DNA of 64,000 nt from Bacillus paramycoides (GCF_001884235.1 NZ_MAOI01000123.1:1-64000); one strand, 5' to 3'; positions 16,890-26,544 are shown, counted from the stretch's first letter. Translations and numbers: made by a program. Notes: generated by a model from the sequence alone, not told the origin.

Positions 16890-16924
16890 AAAACAGACAT
16901 ACTTATTTTAAGTATATCTGTTTT
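16890..16924 (-). terminator. Terminator downstream of 73-aa gene
   Basis: Arms AAACAGA-ATACTTA and TAAGTAT-TCTGTTT, followed on the minus strand by T5. It is about 80 bases beyond the 73-aa gene. A possible small repeat (16936-16990) lies in between. Confidence 0.7.
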
Positions 16925-16935
16925 CGGGGGCTCAT

Positions 16936-16990
16936 CACTCATCTATCCTGCATCAACTGCGTGTAAAATCCCGATTGGTGCGGGAAATAA
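16936..16990. repeat. Possible copy of a B. cereus-group intergenic repeat
   Basis: On the minus strand it contains CCCGCACCAATCGGGATTTT and a second GC-rich half with GCAGTTGATGCAGGATA, standing out from AT-rich surroundings. It shares CCCGCA and CCAATCGGG with 23869-23933. Both look like degenerate members of a short hairpin repeat. Confidence 0.35.
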
Positions 16991-17001
16991 CCTCCACCAC
17001 T

Positions 17002-17223
17002 TTATCCTCTTACATGCCCTATTACCGTTACAATATCTATTTCTATATGTACACTAATAATATCTTCTATAATGTCGGTATATCCTTGTCCTAAAGGTGT
17101 TCCGTAATGTAATAAAATCTCCTTTTTTTCATACACTGACTTCGGTATTGTAAAAATAAATCTCCTCAAATTCCGTTCATCAGCAGGTTCCATAATTAAA
17201 ATGATACCATCTTCTTCAAACAT
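17002..17223 (-). CDS. Hypothetical protein, 73 aa
   Basis: The 73-residue protein has no family I recognise. It looks like a compact alpha/beta cytosolic protein with a negatively charged C-terminal half (DIIEDIISVHIEIDI) and two Arg in a basic NLRRFIF segment. GGAAGG sits about nine bases before the ATG, and a terminator lies downstream on the same strand, which supports expression. No operon partner. Confidence 0.6.
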   Translation of the reverse strand: MFEEDGIILIMEPADERNLRRFIFTIPKSVYEKKEILLHYGTPLGQGYTDIIEDIISVHIEIDIVTVIGHVRG

Positions 17224-17380
17224 ATAATCACGCCTTCCAACAATCCATTCACTATGGCTCAGTATTGCCTTGAAAGGCTAGGTTTTAAACACCCCTTCTC
17301 ACAATATAAAGCTAAACTTTAATCATTACATACTCATCTCGCTACTACATCATATACAACGATGCCACGAATACGCGTAA

Positions 17381-17419
17381 AAAAACACAAACCTTGAACT
17401 ATCAAGAATTTGTGTTTTT
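17381..17419 (-). terminator. Terminator of the cyd operon
   Basis: Nested arms AAACACAAA/TTTGTGTTT and CTTGA/TCAAG just after the cydC stop; on the minus strand a T run follows. Confidence 0.75.
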
Positions 17420-17432
17420 CTGCATTTCATTC

Positions 17433-19157
17433 TTATATACCTTTATCAAGCTCGTATAACCTACGATATTTCTCATTTTCTTTCAGTAACTGTTCATGAC
17501 TACCTTGCATAGCGATTTGACCATCATCAAGGAAAATAACTTCATCAACATGTTCAATCCCTACTAAATGATGAGTGATCCATAGAACAGTCTTTTCTTC
17601 AGTTGCAGAAAACATCGTTTCTATTAAAGACAATTCCGTTTTAGGATCTAAACCGATAGTCGGCTCATCAAGTACAATGATTGGTGCTTCTTGCATAAGA
17701 GTTCTTGCAAAAGCTACCCTTTGCCTCTCCCCGCCAGAAAATCTCATACCCATTTCATGCATTTTTGTTTGTAATCCATCAGGAAGAGAAGCAATATGTG
17801 AAGCTAGTTGTGCTTTCTCTAGAGCCTTCCATATCTCTTCATCAGTAGCATCTGGTTTACCAATTCGCACATTATTTCCAATTGTCGTATCGAATAAATG
17901 TGGTTTTTGGTTTAATACAGAAATATATTTTGACAAAAGGTTCGTATGAGCTTGTTCACCATTCAATAGAACTTGGCCATTCACCGGACGTAGCGCACCA
18001 GTTAACAATTTTAATAAAGTAGATTTCCCTGTTCCACTTCTACCTAAAATAGCAATTTTCTTTCCTGCCTTTATGTGTAATGATACATCTTTTAATACAG
18101 GTTCATTACTATTCGGATAATTATACGATATATTATTCAGTTCAATATCTATATGTTTTTGTGCAACGTAATCTTTATCTCCAGGTAACTCATTTCCATC
18201 TTGCAGAACGCTATCACTTTCTACGCTATTAAGCCTATGAGCAGATTCTACATATGATGGAATTCGATCGATAGCATCCGATACAGGAATAAGCACATTT
18301 GTCACAGATAATGTCATTAATACGAAGGCTGCGATAACTGTAGGGGCAATCTGTTCACTTGCAGATTGATTTCCAGTCCACATAATCATTGAAATGACGA
18401 CAATACCTACTATTAAATGAATGATACTGTCTCGAATATGGTACCAGCGTTTCACTCTTTTCTCTGTCTTTAACAACTGAGCATTTCGCGCTACATACTC
18501 ATTAATAAATTCATCTTTTCTACCACTTGCCTGCCAATCAGATAACCCAAATACAGCATCTGTCAGTTGCTGATACAAACGATTTCTTCCTCGTTTCAAA
18601 GTAACATGATGTCGTTTCATCAAGAGTAGCGATACGAACGGAATAAGAAAAACGATAACAGCTAACATACACCCTGCGATAAGTGCAAATACTACGTCAA
18701 ATGCACCGATAACAAGAACGAAGATGCTATATACAACTAGTGCTAATATACTAGGGAATATCGTACGCAAATATAGGTTTTGTAAATGCTCTATATCCTC
18801 AGACAATACACCTAATACATCACCAGTTTGAAATCGCGAGCGAAAAAATAACGCCTGCGGTTCTACAATTTTATATAGTTTTGTCCTCATTTTTTCTAAT
18901 ATACGAAGGACGACATCATGCCCAACTAAACGCTCAACATAATGAAAGACAGCTTGCCCTATACTAAACGCACGCGTTGCAACGATTGGAACATATACAG
19001 CCATTACATTTTCTGGTCTGAGAGCAGATTTAGAAATTAAATAACCTGAAATGAAAAGTAACATCGCACCTGAACTAACTCCAAGAAGCCCGAGGAAAAT
19101 AGTCAAAGTCATCCTACCTTTATTTTGCTTTATATAAGGTCTAATCCAGTTACTCAT
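17433..19157 (-). CDS. cydC: Thiol reductant ABC exporter subunit CydC
   Basis: The 574-residue half transporter has six membrane helices and an ATPase domain. Walker A is GRSGTGKSTL, the signature FSGGERQRVA, Walker B IIVLDEPTIG and the H-loop ITHHLVG. With CydD it forms the heterodimer that moves cysteine/glutathione-type reductants, and heme-related substrates, outward; this is needed to assemble cytochrome bd. It overlaps cydD by four bases (ATGA) and is the last gene of cydABDC. CydC versus CydD is assigned by order and by the cysteine-exporter-like N-terminus, so confidence in the suffix is moderate. Confidence 0.92.
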   Translation of the reverse strand: MSNWIRPYIKQNKGRMTLTIFLGLLGVSSGAMLLFISGYLISKSALRPENVMAVYVPIVATRAFSIGQAVFHYVERLVGHDVVLRILEKMRTKLYKIVEPQALFFRSRFQTGDVLGVLSEDIEHLQNLYLRTIFPSILALVVYSIFVLVIGAFDVVFALIAGCMLAVIVFLIPFVSLLLMKRHHVTLKRGRNRLYQQLTDAVFGLSDWQASGRKDEFINEYVARNAQLLKTEKRVKRWYHIRDSIIHLIVGIVVISMIMWTGNQSASEQIAPTVIAAFVLMTLSVTNVLIPVSDAIDRIPSYVESAHRLNSVESDSVLQDGNELPGDKDYVAQKHIDIELNNISYNYPNSNEPVLKDVSLHIKAGKKIAILGRSGTGKSTLLKLLTGALRPVNGQVLLNGEQAHTNLLSKYISVLNQKPHLFDTTIGNNVRIGKPDATDEEIWKALEKAQLASHIASLPDGLQTKMHEMGMRFSGGERQRVAFARTLMQEAPIIVLDEPTIGLDPKTELSLIETMFSATEEKTVLWITHHLVGIEHVDEVIFLDDGQIAMQGSHEQLLKENEKYRRLYELDKGI

Positions 19158-20875
19158 CTCTCTCTCCTCCCTTTCCCATGAAAATGTAATGACTCTTTAT
19201 CTAAAAGCTCTTCATATGTTCCACTTTCTATTATCTTGCCTTTATTTAAAATAACAATATGATCCATCTGTTTCATCCAATGCAAACGATGTGTTGCAAG
19301 AAATACTAACTTACCTTTAAACAGACGTAACATCGCTTGTTTTATTTCAAATTCAGTTTCAATATCAAGATGTGCCGTAGGCTCATCTAATAAAATGATT
19401 GGTTTATTGCTCAAAAGTGCACGTGCCATCGCAACACGTTGTTCCTGTCCGCCACTTAGCATACGTCCACCTTCCCCAATTCTTTCGTGCATCCCATCCG
19501 GAAGCGATGCAACAAGTGAACGAAGACCTACCTCATCTATAACTCTCTCAACTTCTTCATCAGTAATATTTGTTTCATAGAAACAAATATTATCTTTTAA
19601 TGAAAGTGGGAAAATATAAGGTTGTTGCGGAATATAAGCAATGTTTTTTTGCCAACTATCACGAGTAGATGTATCAATTTCCACACCATTTATAATCATA
19701 TTTCCATCGGACGGATGTAAGAATCCTGCTAACACATCTATTAACGTTGATTTCCCTGCTCCACTTTCGCCAATAATGCCAATCGCACCGTTCCCTTTCC
19801 AATTGAAATGAACCTCTTCTAATATGACCTTTTCAGATTCTTCATTATTAACTTTTATATTTTGTAATTTCATGCTGCTCAAAGAATTCCACGCTATATC
19901 TACATTTGATTCTTTCGGTTCCATAGCTTTTTGTTGTTTTACGATCTCTTCAATTTGCTCCATTGCAATTTGTCCATCTAATGTAGCATGATAGTTCGCT
20001 CCAACTTGCTTAATTGGTAAAAAATATTCGGGAGCTAAAATTAGAATAGTAAGAGCCGGCAATAAAAGAATCGATCCGTCTATTAAACGAATACCTAAAC
20101 CTACTGCTACAAAGGCAATTGATAAACTCGTAAAGAAATCTAGTGCAAAAGAAGAAAGAAAAGCAACTCGCAAAGTGCGAAGTGTTGCTTTTCTATACCT
20201 TTTACTTACTTTTTCAATTTTGCCTTCATGCTCCTGACTTTTCCCTAAATACTTTAATGTTTCTAATCCTTTTAGTGTATCTACAAAGTGATTTGAAAGA
20301 ACACGATACGTATCATATTGGTTATCAGCCATTTTCTGCGCTGCTAATCCTAATAGAATCATAAATATAATAACGATCGGAATCGTTACAACTAAAATGA
20401 TTCCAGACTCTATATCTAGTGTAAAAACATATAAAACAACAAGCGCTGGAACGATACAACTTCGAATCATTCGAGGAATCGTTAATTCAATATATGTTTT
20501 GAACTTCTCTATCCCTTCAATGGATAAGGTAACCAGATGACCGGTCCCGTTCGTTTGGACAAATCTCGGTCCTAATGTAAAATATGCTTCTATTAACTGT
20601 TTACGTAATGCCAATCCTGTTTTTTCAGCGAAACGCTCAACCAATATTTGTGATGTTCGCACTAATATTTGACGAGCTGCAAACGTGATTCCAAAATAAA
20701 CAACTTCATTTAGTACAGCTTGCACTGTTTCCCCATGAAATAAAAAGGTAATCGCTCGTGCTAAAAAGACTGTCTGTGCAATAATACTACACGCCTCTAA
20801 AACACTAATAAAACTTAATGCTACATATAAAACTCGGCTACCAGGATACGATGGAAGTCCTCTTTTTCTTTTCAT
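19154..20875 (-). CDS. cydD: Thiol reductant ABC exporter subunit CydD
   Basis: The 573-residue half transporter has six membrane helices and an ATPase domain with Walker A GESGAGKSTL, signature LSGGQEQRVA, Walker B IILLDEPTAHLD and H-loop ATHRLHW. It pairs with the following CydC for cytochrome bd assembly. Its start codon shares one base with the cydB stop (TAATG), so the four genes are tightly coupled. Naming follows E. coli; in B. subtilis the same position is called cydC. Confidence 0.92.
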   Translation of the reverse strand: MKRKRGLPSYPGSRVLYVALSFISVLEACSIIAQTVFLARAITFLFHGETVQAVLNEVVYFGITFAARQILVRTSQILVERFAEKTGLALRKQLIEAYFTLGPRFVQTNGTGHLVTLSIEGIEKFKTYIELTIPRMIRSCIVPALVVLYVFTLDIESGIILVVTIPIVIIFMILLGLAAQKMADNQYDTYRVLSNHFVDTLKGLETLKYLGKSQEHEGKIEKVSKRYRKATLRTLRVAFLSSFALDFFTSLSIAFVAVGLGIRLIDGSILLLPALTILILAPEYFLPIKQVGANYHATLDGQIAMEQIEEIVKQQKAMEPKESNVDIAWNSLSSMKLQNIKVNNEESEKVILEEVHFNWKGNGAIGIIGESGAGKSTLIDVLAGFLHPSDGNMIINGVEIDTSTRDSWQKNIAYIPQQPYIFPLSLKDNICFYETNITDEEVERVIDEVGLRSLVASLPDGMHERIGEGGRMLSGGQEQRVAMARALLSNKPIILLDEPTAHLDIETEFEIKQAMLRLFKGKLVFLATHRLHWMKQMDHIVILNKGKIIESGTYEELLDKESLHFHGKGRRER

Positions 20876-21891
20876 TAGTACTCCAAATCTTTTTCTGACT
20901 TAACAGGTTGTCTAAATACATAGAAACTCCATATTTGACTACCAATAACAAACGGTAAAATAGCAAGTGCAAAATAACTCATTAATTTTAATGCGTAAGG
21001 CCCTGATGCCGCATTATAAATTGTCAAATCATTCGCCGCTCCTAATGAACTAATCATGACACGCGGGAACATACCGATAAACACACTCGCGCTTAATAAA
21101 ATGATTGTTAAACTCGTCATAAAGAAAGCCCAACCATCTCTTCTTCTTTTATTTAATAACGTAGATACAAATAACGCTACGAAAGCCCCAATCGGAACCA
21201 TTATCCATTCTGAACCATGTGCAACGAAAATATCTGTTTTCCATAACCCTACACCTGCAAAAACAAGAAGAATTATTAATGCAATAGGTGCGATTTTTGT
21301 TGCGGCAATACGTGCACGTTCTCGCAGTTTCCCTGTTGTGCGTATAGTAAGAAATTGCAAACCATGAACAATACATAGAAGAAGGAACATTACTCCTCCA
21401 AGTAACGCAAATGGATGAAGTAACTTCATGAATCCACCTACAACATTTTTACTTTCATCAATTGGTACACCTACCATAAAGTTTGCAATTGCAACTCCCC
21501 AAAGGATAGGCGGTAGGAGACTTCCAATAAACATGCCCCAATCCCAAAAACCTTTCCATTTATGATTCTCTATTTTCGCACGGAATTTAAAGGAAACACC
21601 TCTTATAATTAAAGCTAAAAGCATAAATACAAAAGGAATGTAAAACCCACTAAATAGAGTTGCATACCAGTGCGGGAATGCCGCGAACATAGCGCCACCA
21701 GCACAAACAAGCCACACTTCATTCGCGTGCCAAAATGGCCCAATTGTATTTAAGTAAATTCTTTTTTCTAAATCGTTCTTTCCTAAAAACCTTGAAACTA
21801 TACCTACACCGAAATCGAAACCTTCAAGTACAAAGAAGCCTACAAATAAGATTGAGATAACTACAAACCACAATTCATTAAGAGATAACAT
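20875..21891 (-). CDS. cydB: Cytochrome bd ubiquinol/menaquinol oxidase subunit II
   Basis: This 338-residue integral membrane protein with about nine helices is subunit II of the bd-type quinol oxidase, which reduces oxygen to water at high affinity. The opening LSLNELWFVVISILFVGFF and the FDFGVG and WHANEVWLV segments are typical. The frame is open further upstream, but the ATG at 21891 has a perfect AAGGAGGAA site and starts at the conserved N-terminus. It overlaps cydA by 14 bases. It works with CydA as a heterodimer in the cytoplasmic membrane. Confidence 0.95.
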   Translation of the reverse strand: MLSLNELWFVVISILFVGFFVLEGFDFGVGIVSRFLGKNDLEKRIYLNTIGPFWHANEVWLVCAGGAMFAAFPHWYATLFSGFYIPFVFMLLALIIRGVSFKFRAKIENHKWKGFWDWGMFIGSLLPPILWGVAIANFMVGVPIDESKNVVGGFMKLLHPFALLGGVMFLLLCIVHGLQFLTIRTTGKLRERARIAATKIAPIALIILLVFAGVGLWKTDIFVAHGSEWIMVPIGAFVALFVSTLLNKRRRDGWAFFMTSLTIILLSASVFIGMFPRVMISSLGAANDLTIYNAASGPYALKLMSYFALAILPFVIGSQIWSFYVFRQPVKSEKDLEY

Positions 21892-23281
21892 AATCTTCCT
21901 CCTTATCAAATGGATCATGGCTTTGATAATCCTTTTTCGCTTTCTTATTCGCATGACCTTTAATGATACGAACGAATAAGTAAATAGTAATTCCTCCGAT
22001 AATTAAATATAGTGATGTGAATGAAATAAGAGAGAATAATACTTCTCCAAATGTAACGTTTGGAGATACAGCATCTTTTGTTTTCATAACACCGAAGACA
22101 ACCCAAGGTTGACGTCCCATTTCAGTCATAATCCACCCTACTGTATTACCGATAAACGGTAGTGCAATTGCATATACCATTATTTTTAAATACCAAGGTT
22201 TTTCAGTTAAGCGATCTTTTCTTGATAAGAACCATCCGTATGCTCCAAGAAGCAACATGAACGTTCCACTCATTACCATCGCTCTAAAACTCCAAAACAT
22301 TGTGTGTACTGGTGGAATATAATCTCCAGGTCCATATTTTTCTTCATATTGCTTTTGAATTTGATTCATTCCTTCTACTTGACCACTAAATTTATCGTAT
22401 GACAATAGACTTAGCATGTAAGGAATTTGAATTTCAAACGAATTTTCTTTCTTCTCTGTATCAATTTTCGCAAATACTGTAAATGGTGCTGGGTCCTCAC
22501 TCGTATTCCATAATGCTTCAGCTGCAGCCATTTTCATCGGATGTGTCTTAATTAAATTTTGCGCTTGTGCATGACCGAAGAATAATACCAATGCTGTTGA
22601 AATCGTTCCAACAACGATAGAAACTCGGAAAGACTTCTTAAACACCTCAGTCTCTTGTTGTTTTGTAATTTTCCATGCACTGACACCAGCAATAAAGAAT
22701 GCACCTGTTGCAAGTGCCGCTGTAATTGTATGTGGGAATTGCACCCATAATTGTGGATTTTGAATAATCGCCAAGAAATCATTCATTTGTGCACGTCCAT
22801 CTGCTGCCATTTCATATCCTACTGGAGCTTGCATAAATGCATTTGCAGTTAAAATCCAAAATGCTGATAACATTGTTCCAATTGAAAGGAGCCAAATACA
22901 TAAAAGGTGAATTCGCTTAGGAAGTTTATCCTCACCGAATACCCATAAACCTAGGAATGTAGACTCAATGAAAAATGCTAATAAACCTTCAATTGCAAGT
23001 GATGGTCCGAAAACATCACCAACAAAACGTGAATACGTTGACCAGTTCATACCAAACTGAAATTCTTGTAAAATACCTGTTACAACTCCTACTGCGAAGT
23101 TAACAAGGAATATTTGTGTCCAAAACTTTGTCATCTTCTTATAAACTTCTTGTCCCTTTACCACATACAACGTTTGCATTAACGCGATGATAAAAGCTAA
23201 GCCAATAGATAGCGGAACGAAAAAGTAATGAAAAATCGTTGTAGATGCAAATTGTATTCGTGCCAATTCGAGCGTATCCAT
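21878..23281 (-). CDS. cydA: Cytochrome bd ubiquinol/menaquinol oxidase subunit I
   Basis: The 467-residue membrane subunit carries the hemes. An N-terminal His sits within ARIQFASTTIFHYFFVPLSI, and a GRQPWVV block lies near the quinol-binding side. The Q-loop region is short, as in Gram-positive enzymes. Expression of bd oxidases in bacilli usually rises at low oxygen. The preceding 696 bases probably carry promoter and redox-control sites, but no full Rex-type palindrome could be identified. First gene of cydABDC. Confidence 0.96.
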   Translation of the reverse strand: MDTLELARIQFASTTIFHYFFVPLSIGLAFIIALMQTLYVVKGQEVYKKMTKFWTQIFLVNFAVGVVTGILQEFQFGMNWSTYSRFVGDVFGPSLAIEGLLAFFIESTFLGLWVFGEDKLPKRIHLLCIWLLSIGTMLSAFWILTANAFMQAPVGYEMAADGRAQMNDFLAIIQNPQLWVQFPHTITAALATGAFFIAGVSAWKITKQQETEVFKKSFRVSIVVGTISTALVLFFGHAQAQNLIKTHPMKMAAAEALWNTSEDPAPFTVFAKIDTEKKENSFEIQIPYMLSLLSYDKFSGQVEGMNQIQKQYEEKYGPGDYIPPVHTMFWSFRAMVMSGTFMLLLGAYGWFLSRKDRLTEKPWYLKIMVYAIALPFIGNTVGWIMTEMGRQPWVVFGVMKTKDAVSPNVTFGEVLFSLISFTSLYLIIGGITIYLFVRIIKGHANKKAKKDYQSHDPFDKEEDYVIS

Positions 23282-23936
23282 GCTAAACTCACTTCCTTCA
23301 TAATTTTTATATCGTAATATCGATTGAATTGTATGAATTCACTTCATAATGAACAATCCAATCATTTGGAAATACAAAAGATAAATTCGTTTATGTACTT
23401 TTTGAAAATATAAATTGTCAGTTTTTTTGATAATTACAAAAGAACTTTTTTACACGATTTATCTTTTCACTATTTCTGTAGTGTTTTATTCGTTAATCGA
23501 ATTGTATAATATACTCACATAATAAATTCAGCTGATTTTTGACGTATTATTGACATCATTTTGTCTGAAATATGTCATTTGTAATTTTTTTGAATTAGAT
23601 TTTTCATATTATAAAAACGTATTTTTTAAACATAAAACAAACTCATTTATCAATAATAATTACGTTTTCCTCTTCATACACTTGACTATCTCATGAAAAA
23701 ATGTCCTCGAAACCACTCTCAAAAAACACTTGATTTTTGTCAAGAGAAAAATGCATTTCCAAAATTCAAACGAATAATATTGTTATTCACAAATAGAAAA
23801 AAACTTCCCTTTCCCTAGACAAAAAGTTCGTTTTTTTGTCATTTTTTCAAATTGTATTCAGTTTGAATTTATCCATCCCGCATTGAATATTAGCTCACGC
23901 CAATCGGGTGGCCACTAAATAACGGGATAAATATAA
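23282..23936. promoter_or_regulatory. Long AT-rich upstream region of cydA
   Basis: Close to 650 bases with no supported gene. One half-site resembling a Rex operator, TTGTGAATA (minus strand, about 23792..23784), is present without its partner. A GC-rich stem-forming segment at 23869-23933 interrupts the AT-rich run. The length suggests an extended 5' leader or several binding sites for oxygen/redox control. Confidence 0.4.
23869..23933. repeat. Structured GC-rich intergenic element
   Basis: The ends can pair (TTTATCC on one side, GGATAAA on the other), and CCCG/CGGG blocks recur at 23877, 23904 and 23923. It shares CCAATCGGG and CCCGCA with 16936-16990. Likely a small dispersed repeat of the B. 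cereus group; its role is unknown. Confidence 0.4.
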
Positions 23937-23973
23937 AAAAGTACCGAGAATAGATTATATTCTCGGTACTTTT
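23937..23973 (-). terminator. Terminator of MarR/dioxygenase/LLM operon
   Basis: Arms AAAGTACCGAGAAT and ATTCTCGGTACTTT immediately after the LLM oxidoreductase stop. Confidence 0.88.
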
Positions 23974-23977
23974 ATCA

Positions 23978-25033
23978 TTATTTCGTTGTATATCTTCTAA
24001 CAGCCGGCATAATTTCAGTAGCAATCAATTCAATGTTTTTCTCAATCTTATCAAATGGTACACCGCCAAAATCAATTTGTGCCATAAAACGTTGCTGTCC
24101 AAACAATTCATATTGGTAAAGTATTTTTTCAATTATTTGTTGCGGGCTACCTATCATTAACGCGTCACGGTAATCTACTGCATTTGTAAATTGTTGTTTT
24201 GGATACCCGCCACCACGTAGTGCAAGCATACCAGCATTAATATGAGGATAATATTCACTAAGGGCATCTTGTGAATTTTCTGCTGTATAAAATAAACTTG
24301 TAGTCGCAATTGGCAATGTTGCTGGATCAAAACCACTTTTTTCAGCAGCTTCACGATATGCATCAATTGAAACTTTAAAATTAACTGCTGGACCACCAAG
24401 TGTCGTAAGCATCATTGGTACGCCAGCGTGTCCTGCCTTAATTGCACTAGCAGGTGGTCCCCCAACAGCACGCCAAATTGGCATATTATTATTTTTAGCT
24501 CTCGGTATAATTACCGCATGCTCCAGTGGCGTTCTAAACTGCCCCTTCCATGTTACACTTTCTTCTTTATTTATTTTTAATAAAAGATCCATCTTCTCTT
24601 CAAATAATTCTTCATAATCATTTACATCGTAACCAAGTAAACTATATCCTCCAATACGAGATCCACGACCAGCAACGATTTCAGCACGACCATTAGAAAT
24701 TAAATCAATTGTGGCAAAGTCTTCATATACACGCACCGGATCTGACGTACTTAATACTGTCGCAGAACTCGCAATCTTAATGTTTTTCGTAGCTTGTGCA
24801 ATAGCCCCTAAAATAACTGTATGAGCTTGCGTTGTAAAATGTGCTTGATGACTTTCACCGATAGCAAACACATCAAGTCCTGCTTCATCCGCCAATTTAC
24901 TTGTTTCAATTAATTCATGGATTCGCTTTGCCGCACTAACTTTCGAACCATTGTGCGGATTTAAAATATGATCCCCAATTGAATATAGTCCAAATTCAAT
25001 TCCTTTACTTGTATCAATTCGATATTTTTCCAT
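23978..25033 (-). CDS. LLM class flavin-dependent oxidoreductase (bacterial luciferase-like)
   Basis: The 351-residue TIM-barrel protein matches the luciferase-like monooxygenase family. It has EFGLYSIGDH at the N-terminus, FAIGESHQAHFTTQAHTVIL, SATVLSTSDPVRVYEDFATI and a GRAEIVAGRGSRIGGY flavin phosphate-binding segment. It would use reduced FMN from a separate reductase to oxidise an unknown organic substrate. It follows the ring-cleaving dioxygenase by 16 bases, so the two act in one operon under the MarR regulator, fitting detoxification of quinone-like electrophiles. Confidence 0.9.
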   Translation of the reverse strand: MEKYRIDTSKGIEFGLYSIGDHILNPHNGSKVSAAKRIHELIETSKLADEAGLDVFAIGESHQAHFTTQAHTVILGAIAQATKNIKIASSATVLSTSDPVRVYEDFATIDLISNGRAEIVAGRGSRIGGYSLLGYDVNDYEELFEEKMDLLLKINKEESVTWKGQFRTPLEHAVIIPRAKNNNMPIWRAVGGPPASAIKAGHAGVPMMLTTLGGPAVNFKVSIDAYREAAEKSGFDPATLPIATTSLFYTAENSQDALSEYYPHINAGMLALRGGGYPKQQFTNAVDYRDALMIGSPQQIIEKILYQYELFGQQRFMAQIDFGGVPFDKIEKNIELIATEIMPAVRRYTTK

Positions 25034-25049
25034 AGTTGCTCTCTCCCTT

Positions 25050-25991
25050 TTAATTAAGTGGTGCTAACTTCTCTCCTATTTCTTTTCTTCTCTCTTCTAA
25101 AAATGGTGGTAAATCAAGCCCTTTTCCTAATTCTTCAACTGCTGAATCTACAGTAAATCCTGGTCCATCCGTCGCAATCTCAAATAAAATTCCATTTGAT
25201 TCACGGAAATATAAGCTTTTAAAATAAAAACGATCGATAATCCCTGTTGATTGAAACCCTTTATCTTTCACTGCTTCATTCCAATAACTCAGTTCTTCAT
25301 CATTTTTCACACGAATAGCTAAATGATGAATACTTCCTTTGCCAGGTCTTTCGCTCTCTCCCTCTTGCTGTTTCACCAAAATTTCTCCAAAAGATTGGCC
25401 AGCGATAGATTGATAAATCCCCTCATCGTCTGAACGAGATACTTCTTTATAACCAAACAAATCTGTTAATGTTTTTGATAATTTATTTAAACTGCGCACT
25501 GTCATTTCAACTGTTCCCATACCTAAAATACGATGATTTTTCTCTACAGAAGAATCATCCCATGCAGTCCAATATTCAGGCACTTCTTCACTGTTATTAT
25601 TTAGTAGCACTAACCGTAAACCGTCCGGATCTTCAAAGTGCAGAGCATCACGACCCGCGTATGTTGTAATTTCTCCATGAGTCACTTGCAATGATTCAAA
25701 ACGTTTCTTCCAAAATGTAAGACTCTCTGACGAAGGTACGAGTAAACCAATTTGTGTGATTGCATTTGTACCACGAACTGTTCTACCTACATTCGGCATT
25801 TCAAAAAATGATAATTCAGTTCCTGCACTACCTGTTAAATCACCATAAAACAAATGATACATAAATGGATTATCTTGATTGACTGTCTTTTTCACACGGC
25901 GTAGCCCTAACACATTTTGATAAAAGTCATTATTCACTTGTGCATTTTTTGTCACCATCGAAATGTGGTGATGTCCTGGAATTGTGTACAT
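25050..25991 (-). CDS. Ring-cleaving dioxygenase, MhqO-like VOC protein
   Basis: The 313-residue protein contains two VOC/glyoxalase-type domains. Metal ligands are expected from PGHHHISMV at the start, HLAIRVKND in the second domain and the late FEIATDGPGF. It resembles MhqO/MhqA dioxygenases, which open hydroquinone or catechol-like rings and belong to the MhqR electrophile-stress regulon in B. subtilis. The frame extends 12 residues upstream, but the ATG at 25991 has GAGGAGG at ideal spacing. A palindromic operator (26009-26034) ends just upstream of this site. Confidence 0.9.
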   Translation of the reverse strand: MYTIPGHHHISMVTKNAQVNNDFYQNVLGLRRVKKTVNQDNPFMYHLFYGDLTGSAGTELSFFEMPNVGRTVRGTNAITQIGLLVPSSESLTFWKKRFESLQVTHGEITTYAGRDALHFEDPDGLRLVLLNNNSEEVPEYWTAWDDSSVEKNHRILGMGTVEMTVRSLNKLSKTLTDLFGYKEVSRSDDEGIYQSIAGQSFGEILVKQQEGESERPGKGSIHHLAIRVKNDEELSYWNEAVKDKGFQSTGIIDRFYFKSLYFRESNGILFEIATDGPGFTVDSAVEELGKGLDLPPFLEERRKEIGEKLAPLN

Positions 25992-26008
25992 AATATTTCC
26001 TCCTCTAA

Positions 26009-26034
26009 CTATCACTTGATTAGTCAATTGATAG
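26009..26034. promoter_or_regulatory. MarR operator upstream of dioxygenase gene
   Basis: A 26-base dyad with arms CTATCACTTGA and TCAATTGATAG, one mismatch between halves, sits between the marR stop and the dioxygenase ribosome site. The same half-site occurs at 26517-26544 in front of marR. Confidence 0.75.
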
Positions 26035-26045
26035 TGTAAAAAAAA

Positions 26046-26489
26046 TTACTCGTGTGGTAATTCTTTTTTTTCACTATGCTTATGAACTTTTGTCATTAAC
26101 TCGTATAGTATTTTCTGTTCTTCCTCATTCAATACATCATCAAAAAATGATGATTGAAATGCAAGTTGCTCTGGTAATGCTTTTTCTAATACCGCTTCAC
26201 CCTTATCAGTAAGGCTAATCGTTTTCGTTTTCCATTCTTGTTTTCGTGCAATATATCCTTCTTTTTCAAGGCGTGTTAACATTCGAGAAATACCACCTTG
26301 TGTAACGGTAACCTTCTCCGCTAACTCCATTTGTGTAAGTGGTTGATAAATTCGTATTTGCATAAGTACATCAAATTGAGCTGTCGTCAAATCAAAACGT
26401 TTCAAAAACTCATTTGACATCTGATTACTTTGGTTCGTAAATCGTATTAATCGTAACCAGATTAACGATCCTATCGTATTTTCACGCAT
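26046..26489 (-). CDS. MarR family transcriptional regulator, MhqR-like
   Basis: The 147-residue winged-helix repressor has the MarR core: [33 protein letters not shown] as recognition helix and a basic wing. There is no cysteine, so it should respond to ligands rather than thiol oxidation; MhqR of B. subtilis works similarly against methylhydroquinone. It precedes the dioxygenase and LLM genes. The same palindrome lies before its own gene and before the dioxygenase gene, which implies autoregulation and control of the operon. The ATG start is at the usual MarR N-terminus. Confidence 0.9.
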   Translation of the reverse strand: MRENTIGSLIWLRLIRFTNQSNQMSNEFLKRFDLTTAQFDVLMQIRIYQPLTQMELAEKVTVTQGGISRMLTRLEKEGYIARKQEWKTKTISLTDKGEAVLEKALPEQLAFQSSFFDDVLNEEEQKILYELMTKVHKHSEKKELPHE

Positions 26490-26516
26490 GTTTTATCACT
26501 TCCTATCGTTAATCTC

Positions 26517-26544
26517 ACTATCACTTTACCACTCAAGTGATAGT
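26517..26544. promoter_or_regulatory. MarR autoregulatory operator
   Basis: Perfect 10-base arms ACTATCACTT and AAGTGATAGT around an 8-base spacer, about 28 bases upstream of the marR start codon. Confidence 0.78.

Noticed and set aside
23784-23800. Rex operator at cydA
   Set aside because: Only one half (TTGTGAATA) is present; the inverted second half is missing at the required spacing.
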